Of a stretch of 50,407 nt of DNA, positions 17,957-26,680 are shown in pieces. This DNA comes from Synergistaceae bacterium (GTDB lineage Bacteria; Synergistota; Synergistia; Synergistales; Aminobacteriaceae), in contig JAISUO010000121.1 in assembly GCA_031272035.1 (NCBI GenBank), positions 1-50,407 on the forward strand, written 5' to 3'. The stretch's first letter is position 1, and each line of letters starts with the position of its first letter. A program made the translations under genes and the position numbers. The notes under the pieces are model-generated. The model made no database searches. It was not told where the DNA came from and saw nothing but the letters and a program-made list of their open reading frames with translations.

Positions 17957-18427
17957 TCAGACGAACTGAGCCAGAATGCCGCTTACCCCCTCAGGCGTCA
18001 GACGACCGAAGGTCTGACTGTCCACCAGCATAACGGGCGCCAGTCCGCAGGCTCCCAGACAGGCCACCGGTTCCAGCGAAAAACGAAGATCCTCGGTGGT
18101 TCCGTTTTCGGGGCACCCCGTCTGTTCCTTGACCGCTTCCAAAATTTTGAGGCTGCCCCGGACGTGACAGGCCGTCCCCCGACAGACCCTGATAATATGA
18201 CGTCCCCTCGGCGTCAAATGAAACTGCGCGTAAAACGTGGCTACTCCGTAGATTTCCGACATGGGGATTTTAAGTTCTTCCGACACGATCTTCACCGCGG
18301 GCTCGGCCACATAGCCCATCAGTCCCTGAAGCGCCTGCAATATCGGAATCAGCCCTCCCCTGCGACCTTTCCACGGAGCTATGATTTCCAGAACTTTTTG
18401 TCTCATTTCTCCAGCAGACAAACTCAT
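17957..18427 (-). CDS. hydC: Hydrogenase subunit HydC (NuoE-like)
   Basis: A 156-residue NuoE-type subunit with the thioredoxin-like [2Fe-2S] fold. Ligands C82 and C87 (CRGTAC) and C123 and C127 (CLGAC) are present. The N-terminal helical domain contains the usual GLIPILQALQ and ATFYAQF segments. In bifurcating enzymes it completes the HydABC electron-transfer core with HydB. The ATG at 18427 is preceded by GAGGAGGGG at 5 bases; upstream in-frame codons would overlap that site. It is the first gene of the hydrogenase operon, 88 bases after the gyrB stop. Confidence 0.93.
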   Translation of the reverse strand: MSLSAGEMRQKVLEIIAPWKGRRGGLIPILQALQGLMGYVAEPAVKIVSEELKIPMSEIYGVATFYAQFHLTPRGRHIIRVCRGTACHVRGSLKILEAVKEQTGCPENGTTEDLRFSLEPVACLGACGLAPVMLVDSQTFGRLTPEGVSGILAQFV

Positions 18428-18515
18428 AACACCCCTCCTCAAAAGGTTATTTATTTTGTCCTGTTAATATCCTGCGCCCATAACGATCCGAATCATAAGC
18501 GCAAAATCCGTATGT

Positions 18516-20420
18516 CTACACGTCTAAATTCCTGACGGTGTGAGCGTTGGAGGTGATGAAATCACGTCGCGGCTCCACCCTGTCTCCCATCAGAATATCA
18601 AAATACTCGTCCGCCAGAACGTCGTCGTCGATATCGACTCTCTTGAGGACTCTGTTTGCGGGATCCATGGTCGTCTCCCAAAGCTGAGAGGGGTTCATTT
18701 CACCCAGCCCCTTGTAGCGCTGTACCCCCACCTTCGCTTCCCCCGCTCCGTCCACGTGCTGCCGCAGTTCCCGCTCCGTATAGCAGTAGTTCACCTGTTT
18801 GCCCTTCTGTACCCTGTAAAGCGGAGGCTGGGCCAGGTAAAGGTAGCCCTGACTGATCAGCTCGGGCATATGGCGATAAAAAAACGTCAGGAGAAGGGTG
18901 CTGATGTGGGCTCCGTCCACGTCGGCGTCCGTCATGATGATAATTTTGTGGTAACGCAGCTTATCCGAGTCGAAATCGTTGCCGATTCCGCAGCCCAGGG
19001 CCTGAATGATCGTCCGTATTTCGTTATTGCCCAGCATTTTGTCGAGACGCGCTTTTTCTACGTTCAAAATCTTGCCCCTCAGCGCGAGAATGGCCTGAAA
19101 CGAGCGGTCCCGTCCCTGTTTGGCGCTGCCGCCGGCGCTGTCTCCCTCCACGATGTAGAGCTCCGTGTTTTCCGGGGTGCGGGAGGAGCAGTCCGCCAGT
19201 TTCCCCGGCAGGCTCATTCCCGACATGGGCGATTTTCGAATGAGATCCCGCGCCTTCTTCGCCGCGTCTCTGGCCTGACGGGCCCGAATCGCCTTCTCCA
19301 CGAGAGGTTTTATCGCCTCCGGGTTCTCCTCGAACCATGCCATGAGCCCTTCGTAGACGAAGGAGTCCACGATTCCCCGAACCTCGCTGTTGCCCAGTTT
19401 GGTCTTGGTCTGTCCCTCGAACTGAGGCTCCGCCAGCCGGACGGAGATCACGCAGGTCAGTCCCTCTTTCAGATCGTCTCCCGAAAGGTTTTCGTCCTTC
19501 TCCTTCAGAATTTTGGCGTTGCGCCCCGCCTCGTTGATGGCCCGGGTCATGGCGCTGCGAAGTCCCGAAACGTGGGTTCCTCCTTCGATGGTATGAATGA
19601 GGTTGGCGAAGGAAAAGATGCGCTCCAGGTAGGTGTCGTTGTATTGAAAGCCCACGTCCACCACGACGTCGTCCTTTTCTCCCGACAGAATGACCGGATT
19701 CGGGAAAATTGGAGTTTTGCCCCGGTCGAGATACTCCACGAAGGCCTTTATCCCTCCATCGAAACAGTAGTCCTTTTTTTCTCCGGTCCGTCGATCCTCA
19801 ATGGAAATATGCAGACCCGGCGTCAGAAAGGCCAGCTCCCGCAGACGGCTTTTCAGCGTATCCAGCGAGTGCTGAATTTCGTCGAAGATGAGCGCGTCGG
19901 GTTTGTAACGAATCCGCGTTCCCTTCCAGTCGGCCGGAACGGGCTCCGACAAATCCGTGACGGGAGCGCCCCGCTCGAAACGCTGAGTCCGCTCCATGCC
20001 GTCACGGGCTATGGTGACTTCCAGCCACTCGGAAAGGGCGTTGACCACGGACACGCCCACGCCGTGCAGCCCTCCCGAGACCTTGTATGCGCCGCCTCCG
20101 AACTTGCCCCCGGCGTGCAGCACGGTGAGCACAACCTCGCAGGTGGGACGTCCGTTGTAAGGGTGGGGATCCGTGGGGATGCCCCGCCCGTCGTCCCGGA
20201 CGGAAATACTCTCGTCTTCTTCAATGATGACTTCGATGAGGGAACAGTATCCGCCGATGGCTTCGTCCACGGAGTTATCCACAACCTCGTAGACGAGATG
20301 GTGAAGTCCCCGGGCTCCCGTGTCCCCAATATACATACCGGGCCGTTTGCGTACGGCTTCCAGCCCCTCCAGAACCTGTATGCTTCCGGCATTGTATCCG
20401 GACGCGCCGCTGTCGGTCAT
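18516..20420 (-). CDS. gyrB: DNA gyrase subunit B
   Basis: A 634-residue type IIA topoisomerase ATPase subunit. The GHKL ATPase motifs ([22 protein letters not shown]) are at the N-terminus. The TOPRIM segment has [15 protein letters not shown] and DADVDGAHI. The C-terminus ends with the usual [10 protein letters not shown] block and [18 protein letters not shown]. The length and the tail favour GyrB over ParE. The ATG at 20420 has GGAGGAAGAGG directly upstream. It stands alone, away from gyrA, dnaN or recF, so it is not in the classical origin cluster. Confidence 0.95.
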   Translation of the reverse strand: MTDSGASGYNAGSIQVLEGLEAVRKRPGMYIGDTGARGLHHLVYEVVDNSVDEAIGGYCSLIEVIIEEDESISVRDDGRGIPTDPHPYNGRPTCEVVLTVLHAGGKFGGGAYKVSGGLHGVGVSVVNALSEWLEVTIARDGMERTQRFERGAPVTDLSEPVPADWKGTRIRYKPDALIFDEIQHSLDTLKSRLRELAFLTPGLHISIEDRRTGEKKDYCFDGGIKAFVEYLDRGKTPIFPNPVILSGEKDDVVVDVGFQYNDTYLERIFSFANLIHTIEGGTHVSGLRSAMTRAINEAGRNAKILKEKDENLSGDDLKEGLTCVISVRLAEPQFEGQTKTKLGNSEVRGIVDSFVYEGLMAWFEENPEAIKPLVEKAIRARQARDAAKKARDLIRKSPMSGMSLPGKLADCSSRTPENTELYIVEGDSAGGSAKQGRDRSFQAILALRGKILNVEKARLDKMLGNNEIRTIIQALGCGIGNDFDSDKLRYHKIIIMTDADVDGAHISTLLLTFFYRHMPELISQGYLYLAQPPLYRVQKGKQVNYCYTERELRQHVDGAGEAKVGVQRYKGLGEMNPSQLWETTMDPANRVLKRVDIDDDVLADEYFDILMGDRVEPRRDFITSNAHTVRNLDV

Positions 20421-20469
20421 CCTCTTCCTCCACGCATTGTTTCCGATCTCTCCATTCTGTTCCTGTCCT

Positions 20470-20498
20470 TCTATAAAAATACAGCCTGTAAACTCCAA
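20470..20498 (-). promoter_or_regulatory. Candidate gyrB promoter
   Basis: On the minus strand TTGGAG (20498-20493) and TATAGA (20475-20470) are separated by 17 bases, about 50 bases upstream of gyrB. Confidence 0.45.
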
Positions 20499-20536
20499 TT
20501 GCCGCCTGAGCCCTTTTTGATGCAAATTAAACGGAA

Positions 20537-20553
20537 CTGTCGATATTCGACAG
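20537..20553. promoter_or_regulatory. 17-bp perfect inverted repeat, possible operator
   Basis: CTGTCGA-TAT-TCGACAG lies upstream of the candidate gyrB promoter. A second perfect palindrome, TGTTAT-C-ATAACA, follows at about 20600-20612. Both lie in the gyrB/YitT divergent region. No regulator can be named. Confidence 0.35.
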
Positions 20554-20726
20554 AATCGCGGCGGGAAATCTCACACGGATATTGCCCGATCGGATATTGA
20601 TGTTATCATAACAATCCGAGCAACGCGCGTTTTCACGGTTTTGGAGCCGCCCGCGCCTTGCCGCAATCATTTATTAATTATAACAGTTTTTGGCGTTCAG
20701 CGCGAAGAATCAGGGGCAATAAAGAA

Positions 20727-20758
20727 GAATTACAGAAAGAGGAATTACAGAATTACAC
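20727..20758. repeat. GAATTACA direct repeat (x3)
   Basis: Three copies of GAATTACA(G/C) begin at 20727, 20742 and 20750, immediately upstream of the AAAGG ribosome site of the YitT-family gene. Confidence 0.85.
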
Positions 20759-20780
20759 AAAGAAAGAAAGGTGTTTCGTT

Positions 20781-21689
20781 TTGAAATTCGCTTTAACAGA
20801 CAGAGAGACCCAGGCGGGGCTTTGGCTGAAAAACGAACTGATGAAACAGTTGAAAAAGGAATGGAGATCCATTTTAGTGACTACGCTGGGGAACGCGGTG
20901 TTCGCCTTTGCGGTGATCAACTTCACTCTGCCCTACCGGTTTCCCGACATGGGCATCTCCGGGGTGGCGGTGCTGTCCCACTACATGTTCGGCATTTCCC
21001 CGATCTGGATCATCGTCATCGGCAACGCCCTTTTGCTGCTTTGGGGGCGGCGGAACCTGAACACGCGTTTTCTGTGGCTCACGATCTATTCCATCGGCGT
21101 TTTTTCGTTTTTCATGCCGGTCTTTCAGATGTTCCCCCTGCCTCTGCCTGACGACAAATTTATGGCGACGCTGATCACGGGGGTGCTGAAGGGGCTGGCC
21201 ACAGGCGTGATTTTCAACGTGGGAGGATCGACCGGAGGCACCGACATCATTGCGATGGTCATGCGGCGGCGCTACGGGATCGAGGCGGGGCAGTTCTCCG
21301 TTTTTATCAATATGTTCATTCTGCTGTTTTCTCTGGGAGTTGTGGGGTTGGATTCCGTGGTCTACGGCGTGGCGGGCCTCTACGTTTTTGGAATCGTCAT
21401 GGACAACGTGACCCAGCAGTTCAATCGACGGAAGCAGGCCTTCATCATCACGAACATTCCCGACGAGGTCTGCGCCTTCATAACGTCCAAAGGCAAGGGG
21501 GTAACGAAGATCGAGGGGAAAGGCGCCTATACGGGAGAAGTCCGTCCCATTCTCATCTCTCTTCTGGAGCCGCGGCACGTGGTGCAGCTCAAACAGTTTT
21601 TGAGGGAAAAGGATCCCCGCGCCTTCGTCTCCATCTGTGACGCGTCGGAGGTCCTGGGACGGGGTTTCAAGAGCTGGACGTCCCTGTAG
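20781..21689 (+). CDS. YitT-family membrane protein (DUF161 + DUF2179)
   Basis: A protein of about 302 residues. Five or six hydrophobic helices occupy the first 200 residues, including the glycine-rich GVIFNVGGSTGGTDIIA stretch typical of YitT proteins. A soluble DUF2179 domain of about 80 residues follows (FIITNIPDEVCAFI onward). The function of the family is not established. The start chosen is TTG at 20781, with GAAAGG 9 bases upstream. The first ATG in frame, at 20841, lacks a ribosome site but sits at the usual family N-terminus (KKEWRSIL), so it remains an alternative. Confidence 0.85.
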   Translation: MKFALTDRETQAGLWLKNELMKQLKKEWRSILVTTLGNAVFAFAVINFTLPYRFPDMGISGVAVLSHYMFGISPIWIIVIGNALLLLWGRRNLNTRFLWLTIYSIGVFSFFMPVFQMFPLPLPDDKFMATLITGVLKGLATGVIFNVGGSTGGTDIIAMVMRRRYGIEAGQFSVFINMFILLFSLGVVGLDSVVYGVAGLYVFGIVMDNVTQQFNRRKQAFIITNIPDEVCAFITSKGKGVTKIEGKGAYTGEVRPILISLLEPRHVVQLKQFLREKDPRAFVSICDASEVLGRGFKSWTSL

Positions 21690-21721
21690 CGATCCGGTCG
21701 GAGACGGGGTTCGGTCTGCGT

Positions 21722-21727
21722 TATAAT
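21722..21727 (+). promoter_or_regulatory. Candidate -10 element for secA
   Basis: A perfect TATAAT lies between the YitT-family gene and secA, 118 bases before the start codon. No convincing -35 box is visible. Confidence 0.35.
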
Positions 21728-21765
21728 AATGGATCGTTATTCGGATGTTTTTTGTCCGTTCCGCC

Positions 21766-21816
21766 TGTGAAAATGGCATGAATGTGAAAATGATGTGAAC
21801 GTAAAAACGATGTGAA
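21766..21816. repeat. TGTGAA direct repeats in the secA leader (x4)
   Basis: TGTGAA begins at 21766, 21783, 21794 and 21811, with spacings of 17, 11 and 17 bases and similar A-rich spacers. The block lies between the candidate promoter and the secA ribosome site. Confidence 0.8.
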
Positions 21817-21845
21817 AGACGAGTGCCCGAGGTGAACGAAGAACA

Positions 21846-24692
21846 ATGTGGAACAGTATAAAGAAAATGCTGGGGCTGGATCCCAACGAACGGGCTTTGG
21901 ACAAATACCGGGAGATTGTGGAGATCGTGAACTCCTTCGCTCCCAAAATGGAAAGCCTGCCGGACGACGACCTGCGGGCCTTCGGGGCAAAACTGAAAGA
22001 ACGGGCGATGGACGGAGAATCTCTGGACGACCTGCTGCCGGAAACTTTCGCGACCGTGCGGGAGGCCTCGAAACGCACCATCGGCCTGAGACATTACGAC
22101 GTGCAGATCATCGGCGGCATAGCCCTCCACGACGGTCGCATCGCGGAAATGCGAACCGGCGAGGGAAAAACCCTCGTGGCCACTCTGGCGGTGGTGCTGA
22201 ATGCCCTGGGGGGAAACGGCGTCCACCTGATCACGGTCAACGACTACCTAGCCCGTCGGGACGCGGCCTGGATGGGACCAATTTACAACTTTATGGGACT
22301 TTCCGTGGGGGTCATCTACCCCTACATGCCGGCGGAAGAGCGATGGGAGGCCTACCGGGCGGACATCACATACGGCACCAACAGCGAGTTCGGCTTCGAC
22401 TACCTGCGGGACAACATGGTGATGCACAAAGAACAGGTGGTTCAGCGCTCTCACGCCTACTGCATAGTGGACGAAGTGGACTCCATCCTGATCGACGAGG
22501 CCCGAACGCCCCTGATCATTTCGGGCCCCTCGGACGACAACGTGGAAGTCTACATGAAGGCCGACGGAGTGGCCCGTCTGCTCAAAGAGGGACAGGACTA
22601 CGAAAAGGATGAAAAAGAGCGCAACATCGCCATCACGGAAACCGGCATCGCGAAGTGCGAGAACCTGATGAAGATGCCCGACCTGTTTTCCGACGCCGCC
22701 AAGTCCGAGCTGGCCCACCACATCGTTCAGGCCGTGAAAGCCCACCGGCTTTTCCAGCGGGACGTGGACTACGTGGTCAACAACGGAGAGATCGTGATTG
22801 TGGACGAGTTCACCGGACGCCTGATGGTGGGCAGACGCTACTCCGACGGGCTGCATCAGGCCATCGAGGCGAAGGAACGGGTTCGGGTGGGGCGTGAAAG
22901 TCAGACCCTGGCCACGGTGACGCTGCAGAACTACTTCCGCATGTACGAGAAGCTGGCGGGAATGACGGGAACCGCCGCCACCGAAGCGGAGGAGTTTCGG
23001 GAGATCTACGGCCTGCAGGTGGTCACGATCCCCACCCACAAAGAAATGATTCGCGAGGACAATCCCGACGTGATTTTCGGAACGGTCATGGAAAAATTCA
23101 ACGCCGTGGCGGACGAGGTGCAGGAGGCCAACGGCCGCGGCCAGCCGGTTCTGGTGGGAACGACCTCCATTGAGAACTCGGAGCGGGTGAGCAAGCTCCT
23201 GAAGGCCCGCAAAGTCCCCCACCACGTCCTCAACGCGAAACACCATGAAAAAGAGGCCTGGATCGTGGCCCAGGCGGGACATCTCGGCGCCGTCACCGTG
23301 GCCACCAACATGGCGGGCCGCGGAACGGACATCATGCTGGGCGGCAACCCCGAATTTCTGGCAAAGGAAAAACTTTTGTCCCAGCGCCCCCCCATCGACT
23401 GGACGGTTAAAGCTCTGGATCAGGACGACGTCTACAACTATTTCGTGCAGTACACCAACGTGCTTCCCGAAGACCTCACCCGAAACTATCTGCATGACCG
23501 GCATCTGAATCCGGATGCCGGCGGGGCGTGGCCCGAATTTCTAAACGGCGTCTTTGTCCGGATTCGGGACGCCTACGCGGAGTATCTTTCGTCCTTCCAG
23601 GAAAAATGTCAGGCGGAACACGATCAGGTTACGGCACTGGGAGGGCTGGCTATCGTGGGGACGGAGCGGCACGAGGCCCGGCGCATCGACAACCAGCTTC
23701 GGGGCCGTGCCGGACGGCAGGGAGATCCCGGCAGAAGCCGTTTCTATCTGTCGCTGGAGGACGATCTGCTGCGACTTTTCGGCTCCGAGAAAATTCAGGG
23801 GCTCATGGGAAAACTGGGCATGACCGACGGAGAGGCCATCGAGTCCTCCATGCTCTCCCGTGTCATCGAGTCCTCCCAGCACAAGGTGGAACAGATGCAC
23901 TTCGACATCAGAAAACAGCTTCTGTCCTATGACAACGTGATGAACATGCAGCGTGAGACGGTCTACTCCGAGAGACGCACCATTCTCAACGAGGAGGACA
24001 TCCTTGATTACGGATGGGGTGTTCTCCACCGGGTTCTCGAAGAAGTGCTGGATCGCTACTTCCCCGAGGAAGAAGAACCCGATCCGGAGCGGGCCGCTTC
24101 CCGTGTGAGGGGAATATTCGGTCCCGGAAGCGGAGACGTCATCGCAAAGCTGGACAGCCGCGCCGGCCTCCAGATCGTGCGGGAGGAGATCGTTTCGGAA
24201 ATGGAATCCCGCTACCGGAAAAAAACCGGAGAACTCACCCCGGAGGTGGCTGGAGGCCTGGTGCGTTACGTCCTTCTGAACACGCTGGACGACGCCTGGC
24301 GGGACCACCTCCTGGCCATGGACGAGCTGCGGCGGGGCATTGGACTTCGCGCCATCGGCCAGAAAGATCCTCTGCTGGAGTATCAGTTCGAGTCGTATAA
24401 TCTCTTCGAGAGCATGATGCAGCGGGTGCGGGAGTCTTTTTCCGAGCAGTTCTTCAGGGTGCGGGTGGTCACGGAGGACTCGCGGCATCGGGACCGGAAA
24501 CTTTCCGAGAACCGGGATTTCCAGCTGCCTGTGCTCTTCTCCGGACGATCGGAGGACATGGGAGACGCTTTACCCTCCGTCGGCGAAGAAAAGCCCGAGC
24601 CCGTCAGAAAAGGCGTCCGGGTGGGGCGTAATGACCCCTGCCCCTGCGGAAGCGGCAAAAAATACAAGCACTGTTGTGGTAAAAACGCGTAA
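21846..24692 (+). CDS. secA: Protein translocase ATPase SecA
   Basis: A 948-residue SecA, the motor that pushes preproteins through SecYEG. Walker A is MRTGEGKT near 102-109, and Walker B with its surroundings reads DEVDSILIDEARTPL. The preprotein cross-linking domain, second nucleotide-binding fold (GTTSIENSERVSKLL, NMAGRGTDIMLGGNPEF), helical wing and scaffold follow. The C-terminus ends in the SEC-C zinc motif CPCGSGKKYKHCC. The length is within the normal range; the region between the two parts of the second nucleotide fold (about 515-590) carries a variable insertion found in many SecA proteins. GAGGTG stands 11 bases before the ATG. Confidence 0.97.
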   Translation: MWNSIKKMLGLDPNERALDKYREIVEIVNSFAPKMESLPDDDLRAFGAKLKERAMDGESLDDLLPETFATVREASKRTIGLRHYDVQIIGGIALHDGRIAEMRTGEGKTLVATLAVVLNALGGNGVHLITVNDYLARRDAAWMGPIYNFMGLSVGVIYPYMPAEERWEAYRADITYGTNSEFGFDYLRDNMVMHKEQVVQRSHAYCIVDEVDSILIDEARTPLIISGPSDDNVEVYMKADGVARLLKEGQDYEKDEKERNIAITETGIAKCENLMKMPDLFSDAAKSELAHHIVQAVKAHRLFQRDVDYVVNNGEIVIVDEFTGRLMVGRRYSDGLHQAIEAKERVRVGRESQTLATVTLQNYFRMYEKLAGMTGTAATEAEEFREIYGLQVVTIPTHKEMIREDNPDVIFGTVMEKFNAVADEVQEANGRGQPVLVGTTSIENSERVSKLLKARKVPHHVLNAKHHEKEAWIVAQAGHLGAVTVATNMAGRGTDIMLGGNPEFLAKEKLLSQRPPIDWTVKALDQDDVYNYFVQYTNVLPEDLTRNYLHDRHLNPDAGGAWPEFLNGVFVRIRDAYAEYLSSFQEKCQAEHDQVTALGGLAIVGTERHEARRIDNQLRGRAGRQGDPGRSRFYLSLEDDLLRLFGSEKIQGLMGKLGMTDGEAIESSMLSRVIESSQHKVEQMHFDIRKQLLSYDNVMNMQRETVYSERRTILNEEDILDYGWGVLHRVLEEVLDRYFPEEEEPDPERAASRVRGIFGPGSGDVIAKLDSRAGLQIVREEIVSEMESRYRKKTGELTPEVAGGLVRYVLLNTLDDAWRDHLLAMDELRRGIGLRAIGQKDPLLEYQFESYNLFESMMQRVRESFSEQFFRVRVVTEDSRHRDRKLSENRDFQLPVLFSGRSEDMGDALPSVGEEKPEPVRKGVRVGRNDPCPCGSGKKYKHCCGKNA

Positions 24693-24723
24693 ATTGTGCA
24701 ATTTAAGAGGAGACTGTGAGACG

Positions 24724-26625
24724 ATGAGAAAATTTTCGAGAAGGACGTGGACGGCTGCCCTTTTACTGATCGCGGTGCTTTTTTGCACGGCGTTTTTCCG
24801 CGGGGCGGCTTTCGCCGCGGCCTCCGACGGCGCAGATGAGGAAACAGAAAACCTGGAAAGCGCCGATTTCAGCTACGACATTCCGTCGATGCTCCGACTG
24901 AACCCCGATTTTTCCACGTATCCGGGAACGGACGGGGTGATCTGGCTGAAAAAATTCTTCTACGTTCCGGCTCCCAACGGAGGAATCGAGCGAAGAAGTC
25001 AGTGGATCCTGCTGGGAAGAAGCGGGCTGGATCGCCGATGGCTGTCCTGGAACCTTCCTGTCCCACTCGGAGGCGAGGCCGAGTTTCTGGAGGCGTCGGT
25101 GTGGTCCACGACTGCGGGCCAAAAAATCATGGACGTTTCTCCCGCCCCCTTTGAACAGGGCGGCGGTTCCGGCGTGACCTTCGCGGATCTTCCGGACACG
25201 TTCATTCTGGTGATTTCTTACAGAGAGTTTTTCCCCGACCGCCTGACGCTGGACGATTTTCTCTGGACCGGCGAATCTCTCCCCGTGTGGGAGCAGCTGG
25301 TGGGCGTCGCGGTTCCGGCCGAATATTCCTTCTTTCATATTTCTTCTCCGGAAACGGCCCCCAGGGAATACGAGAAGAACGGCCGCAAAATCCATGAATG
25401 GCAGCTCATCAACCTTTCCGCCATTCCCCGAAACACCCCCAGAATGGAGGACCGGGGATATATCGCCTTCGGTTCCAGGGAGGGAAGGGAGGCCACCGTC
25501 CTGGTTCTCAGAAAGTTTGCGGCCCGTCCCGTTCCTCTCATGCCCGATGCCCTTCGGAACATGACGAAAAAACTGGAGACGAAAGGCATCGAGAACGTCC
25601 TGCAGTGGCTTTACCGGCAGCCTGAAATTCGATTTGAGGAAGGAGTCTTTCGCGCGGCTGTTCCGGAGACCGCCCCCTGGACAAAAGAAGAAAAGGTCTC
25701 TCTGGCCTGCGCCTGGCTGAAACAGGCGGGAGCGGAGACCCGCCTTTTCTGGAAGCTGCCCTGGAGACCCGGAAGGGATCGGCCGGTTCCGGAGGCTGAA
25801 GCCGCGATGCCGGTGCTGGAAATTCTCTCCCCGGACTCGAAAAAATCCGCGTTCTACTGCGATATGGAATCCCTGCCGATCCTTGGAAGAACTTCGGTGA
25901 CCCTCCAGGGACAAACCATCTGTTCGCCTTCTTCCGCCAGCCTTCTGATTTTGGAAGAACGTAAAATTTCCGAGTCCTCCGCTTCTGAAAACCGACTGAA
26001 CGCCGACTTTAACCTGTGGCTCAACGATAAAGGCATGTTTGGCGGAAAGATCACTCTGCAGTTTCGCAGGGGCTGGCGGGAACTTCTCTTTCCAGGGTCC
26101 CCCTCCGACGAAGATGTGACCTCGGCTCTGACCTCCCTGTTTCCACGAGCCCTCCGCTGCGACGACGTGACCGTAAAGGAAAAGCGGAACGGCGAACTGG
26201 AGGCCGTCCTCTCCCTGACGGAGACCCAGGCCATCACGGAAAACCATCAGGAAAGCGGTCGGACCAATATCCTCTTTTCCCTGCCTCCGCTGATTCCGTC
26301 CTGGTTCGAAGTCCTGAGCAGGGGACCCTACCCCTGGACGCTCCATTTTCCCTTTCGCATGGACGTAAAAATAACGGTGAAACTGCCGGCCGAAACCATG
26401 AACGTTCTGCTTCCGCAGGACATGGGGCGTAACGCCGCCGGAAAGATAAAATACACGAGCTCCTGCAAACTGATCAAAAAAAAGACGCTTCATGGGGAAG
26501 CATCTTTGTACGTTTCCACAACCGAGGTTGCGGACGATACCGCGGCGAGCCTCAACGCGGCTCTCCAGGGGTGGAGTCTCTTCATGACCAGGAACTTCCC
26601 TGTGCAGGTCAAACTTAAAAAGTGA
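24724..26625 (+). CDS. Secreted DUF3857/transglutaminase-like protein, probably inactive
   Basis: A 633-residue protein with a signal peptide (basic MRKFSRR, hydrophobic core, AFA-A cleavage near residue 32). The first 250 residues resemble a DUF3857 beta-rich domain. The middle (about 275-330) aligns by pattern with a transglutaminase-like fold, but where active relatives have a catalytic Cys in a G-D-C-K/H context this protein reads TKEEKVSLACAW, so the nucleophile is missing or displaced. The C-terminal 200 residues are beta-rich, as in DUF3858-type tails. Assignment is by architecture, and a wholly novel exported protein is possible. It lies between secA and argS in the same direction. 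Confidence 0.5.
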   Translation: MRKFSRRTWTAALLLIAVLFCTAFFRGAAFAAASDGADEETENLESADFSYDIPSMLRLNPDFSTYPGTDGVIWLKKFFYVPAPNGGIERRSQWILLGRSGLDRRWLSWNLPVPLGGEAEFLEASVWSTTAGQKIMDVSPAPFEQGGGSGVTFADLPDTFILVISYREFFPDRLTLDDFLWTGESLPVWEQLVGVAVPAEYSFFHISSPETAPREYEKNGRKIHEWQLINLSAIPRNTPRMEDRGYIAFGSREGREATVLVLRKFAARPVPLMPDALRNMTKKLETKGIENVLQWLYRQPEIRFEEGVFRAAVPETAPWTKEEKVSLACAWLKQAGAETRLFWKLPWRPGRDRPVPEAEAAMPVLEILSPDSKKSAFYCDMESLPILGRTSVTLQGQTICSPSSASLLILEERKISESSASENRLNADFNLWLNDKGMFGGKITLQFRRGWRELLFPGSPSDEDVTSALTSLFPRALRCDDVTVKEKRNGELEAVLSLTETQAITENHQESGRTNILFSLPPLIPSWFEVLSRGPYPWTLHFPFRMDVKITVKLPAETMNVLLPQDMGRNAAGKIKYTSSCKLIKKKTLHGEASLYVSTTEVADDTAASLNAALQGWSLFMTRNFPVQVKLKK

Positions 26626-26646
26626 AAGTTCACTTCCTGAACAATT

Positions 26647-26652
26647 TATAAT
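26647..26652 (+). promoter_or_regulatory. Candidate -10 element for argS
   Basis: A perfect TATAAT precedes argS by 28 bases. A perfect 7-bp inverted repeat (AAGTGAA-AG-TTCACTT, 26620-26635) covers the stop codon of the upstream gene. No clear -35 box. Confidence 0.3.
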
Positions 26653-26680
26653 TTAGGATATACATATTGGAGGGGTTCGC

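Noticed and set aside
20537-20553. A LexA box at the gyrB palindrome
   Set aside because: CTGT and ACAG are nine bases apart rather than eight, and the Gram-positive-type box does not fit either.
18540-20600. A 686-codon frame opposite gyrB
   Set aside because: Same cause: the gyrB frame is clearly the real one.
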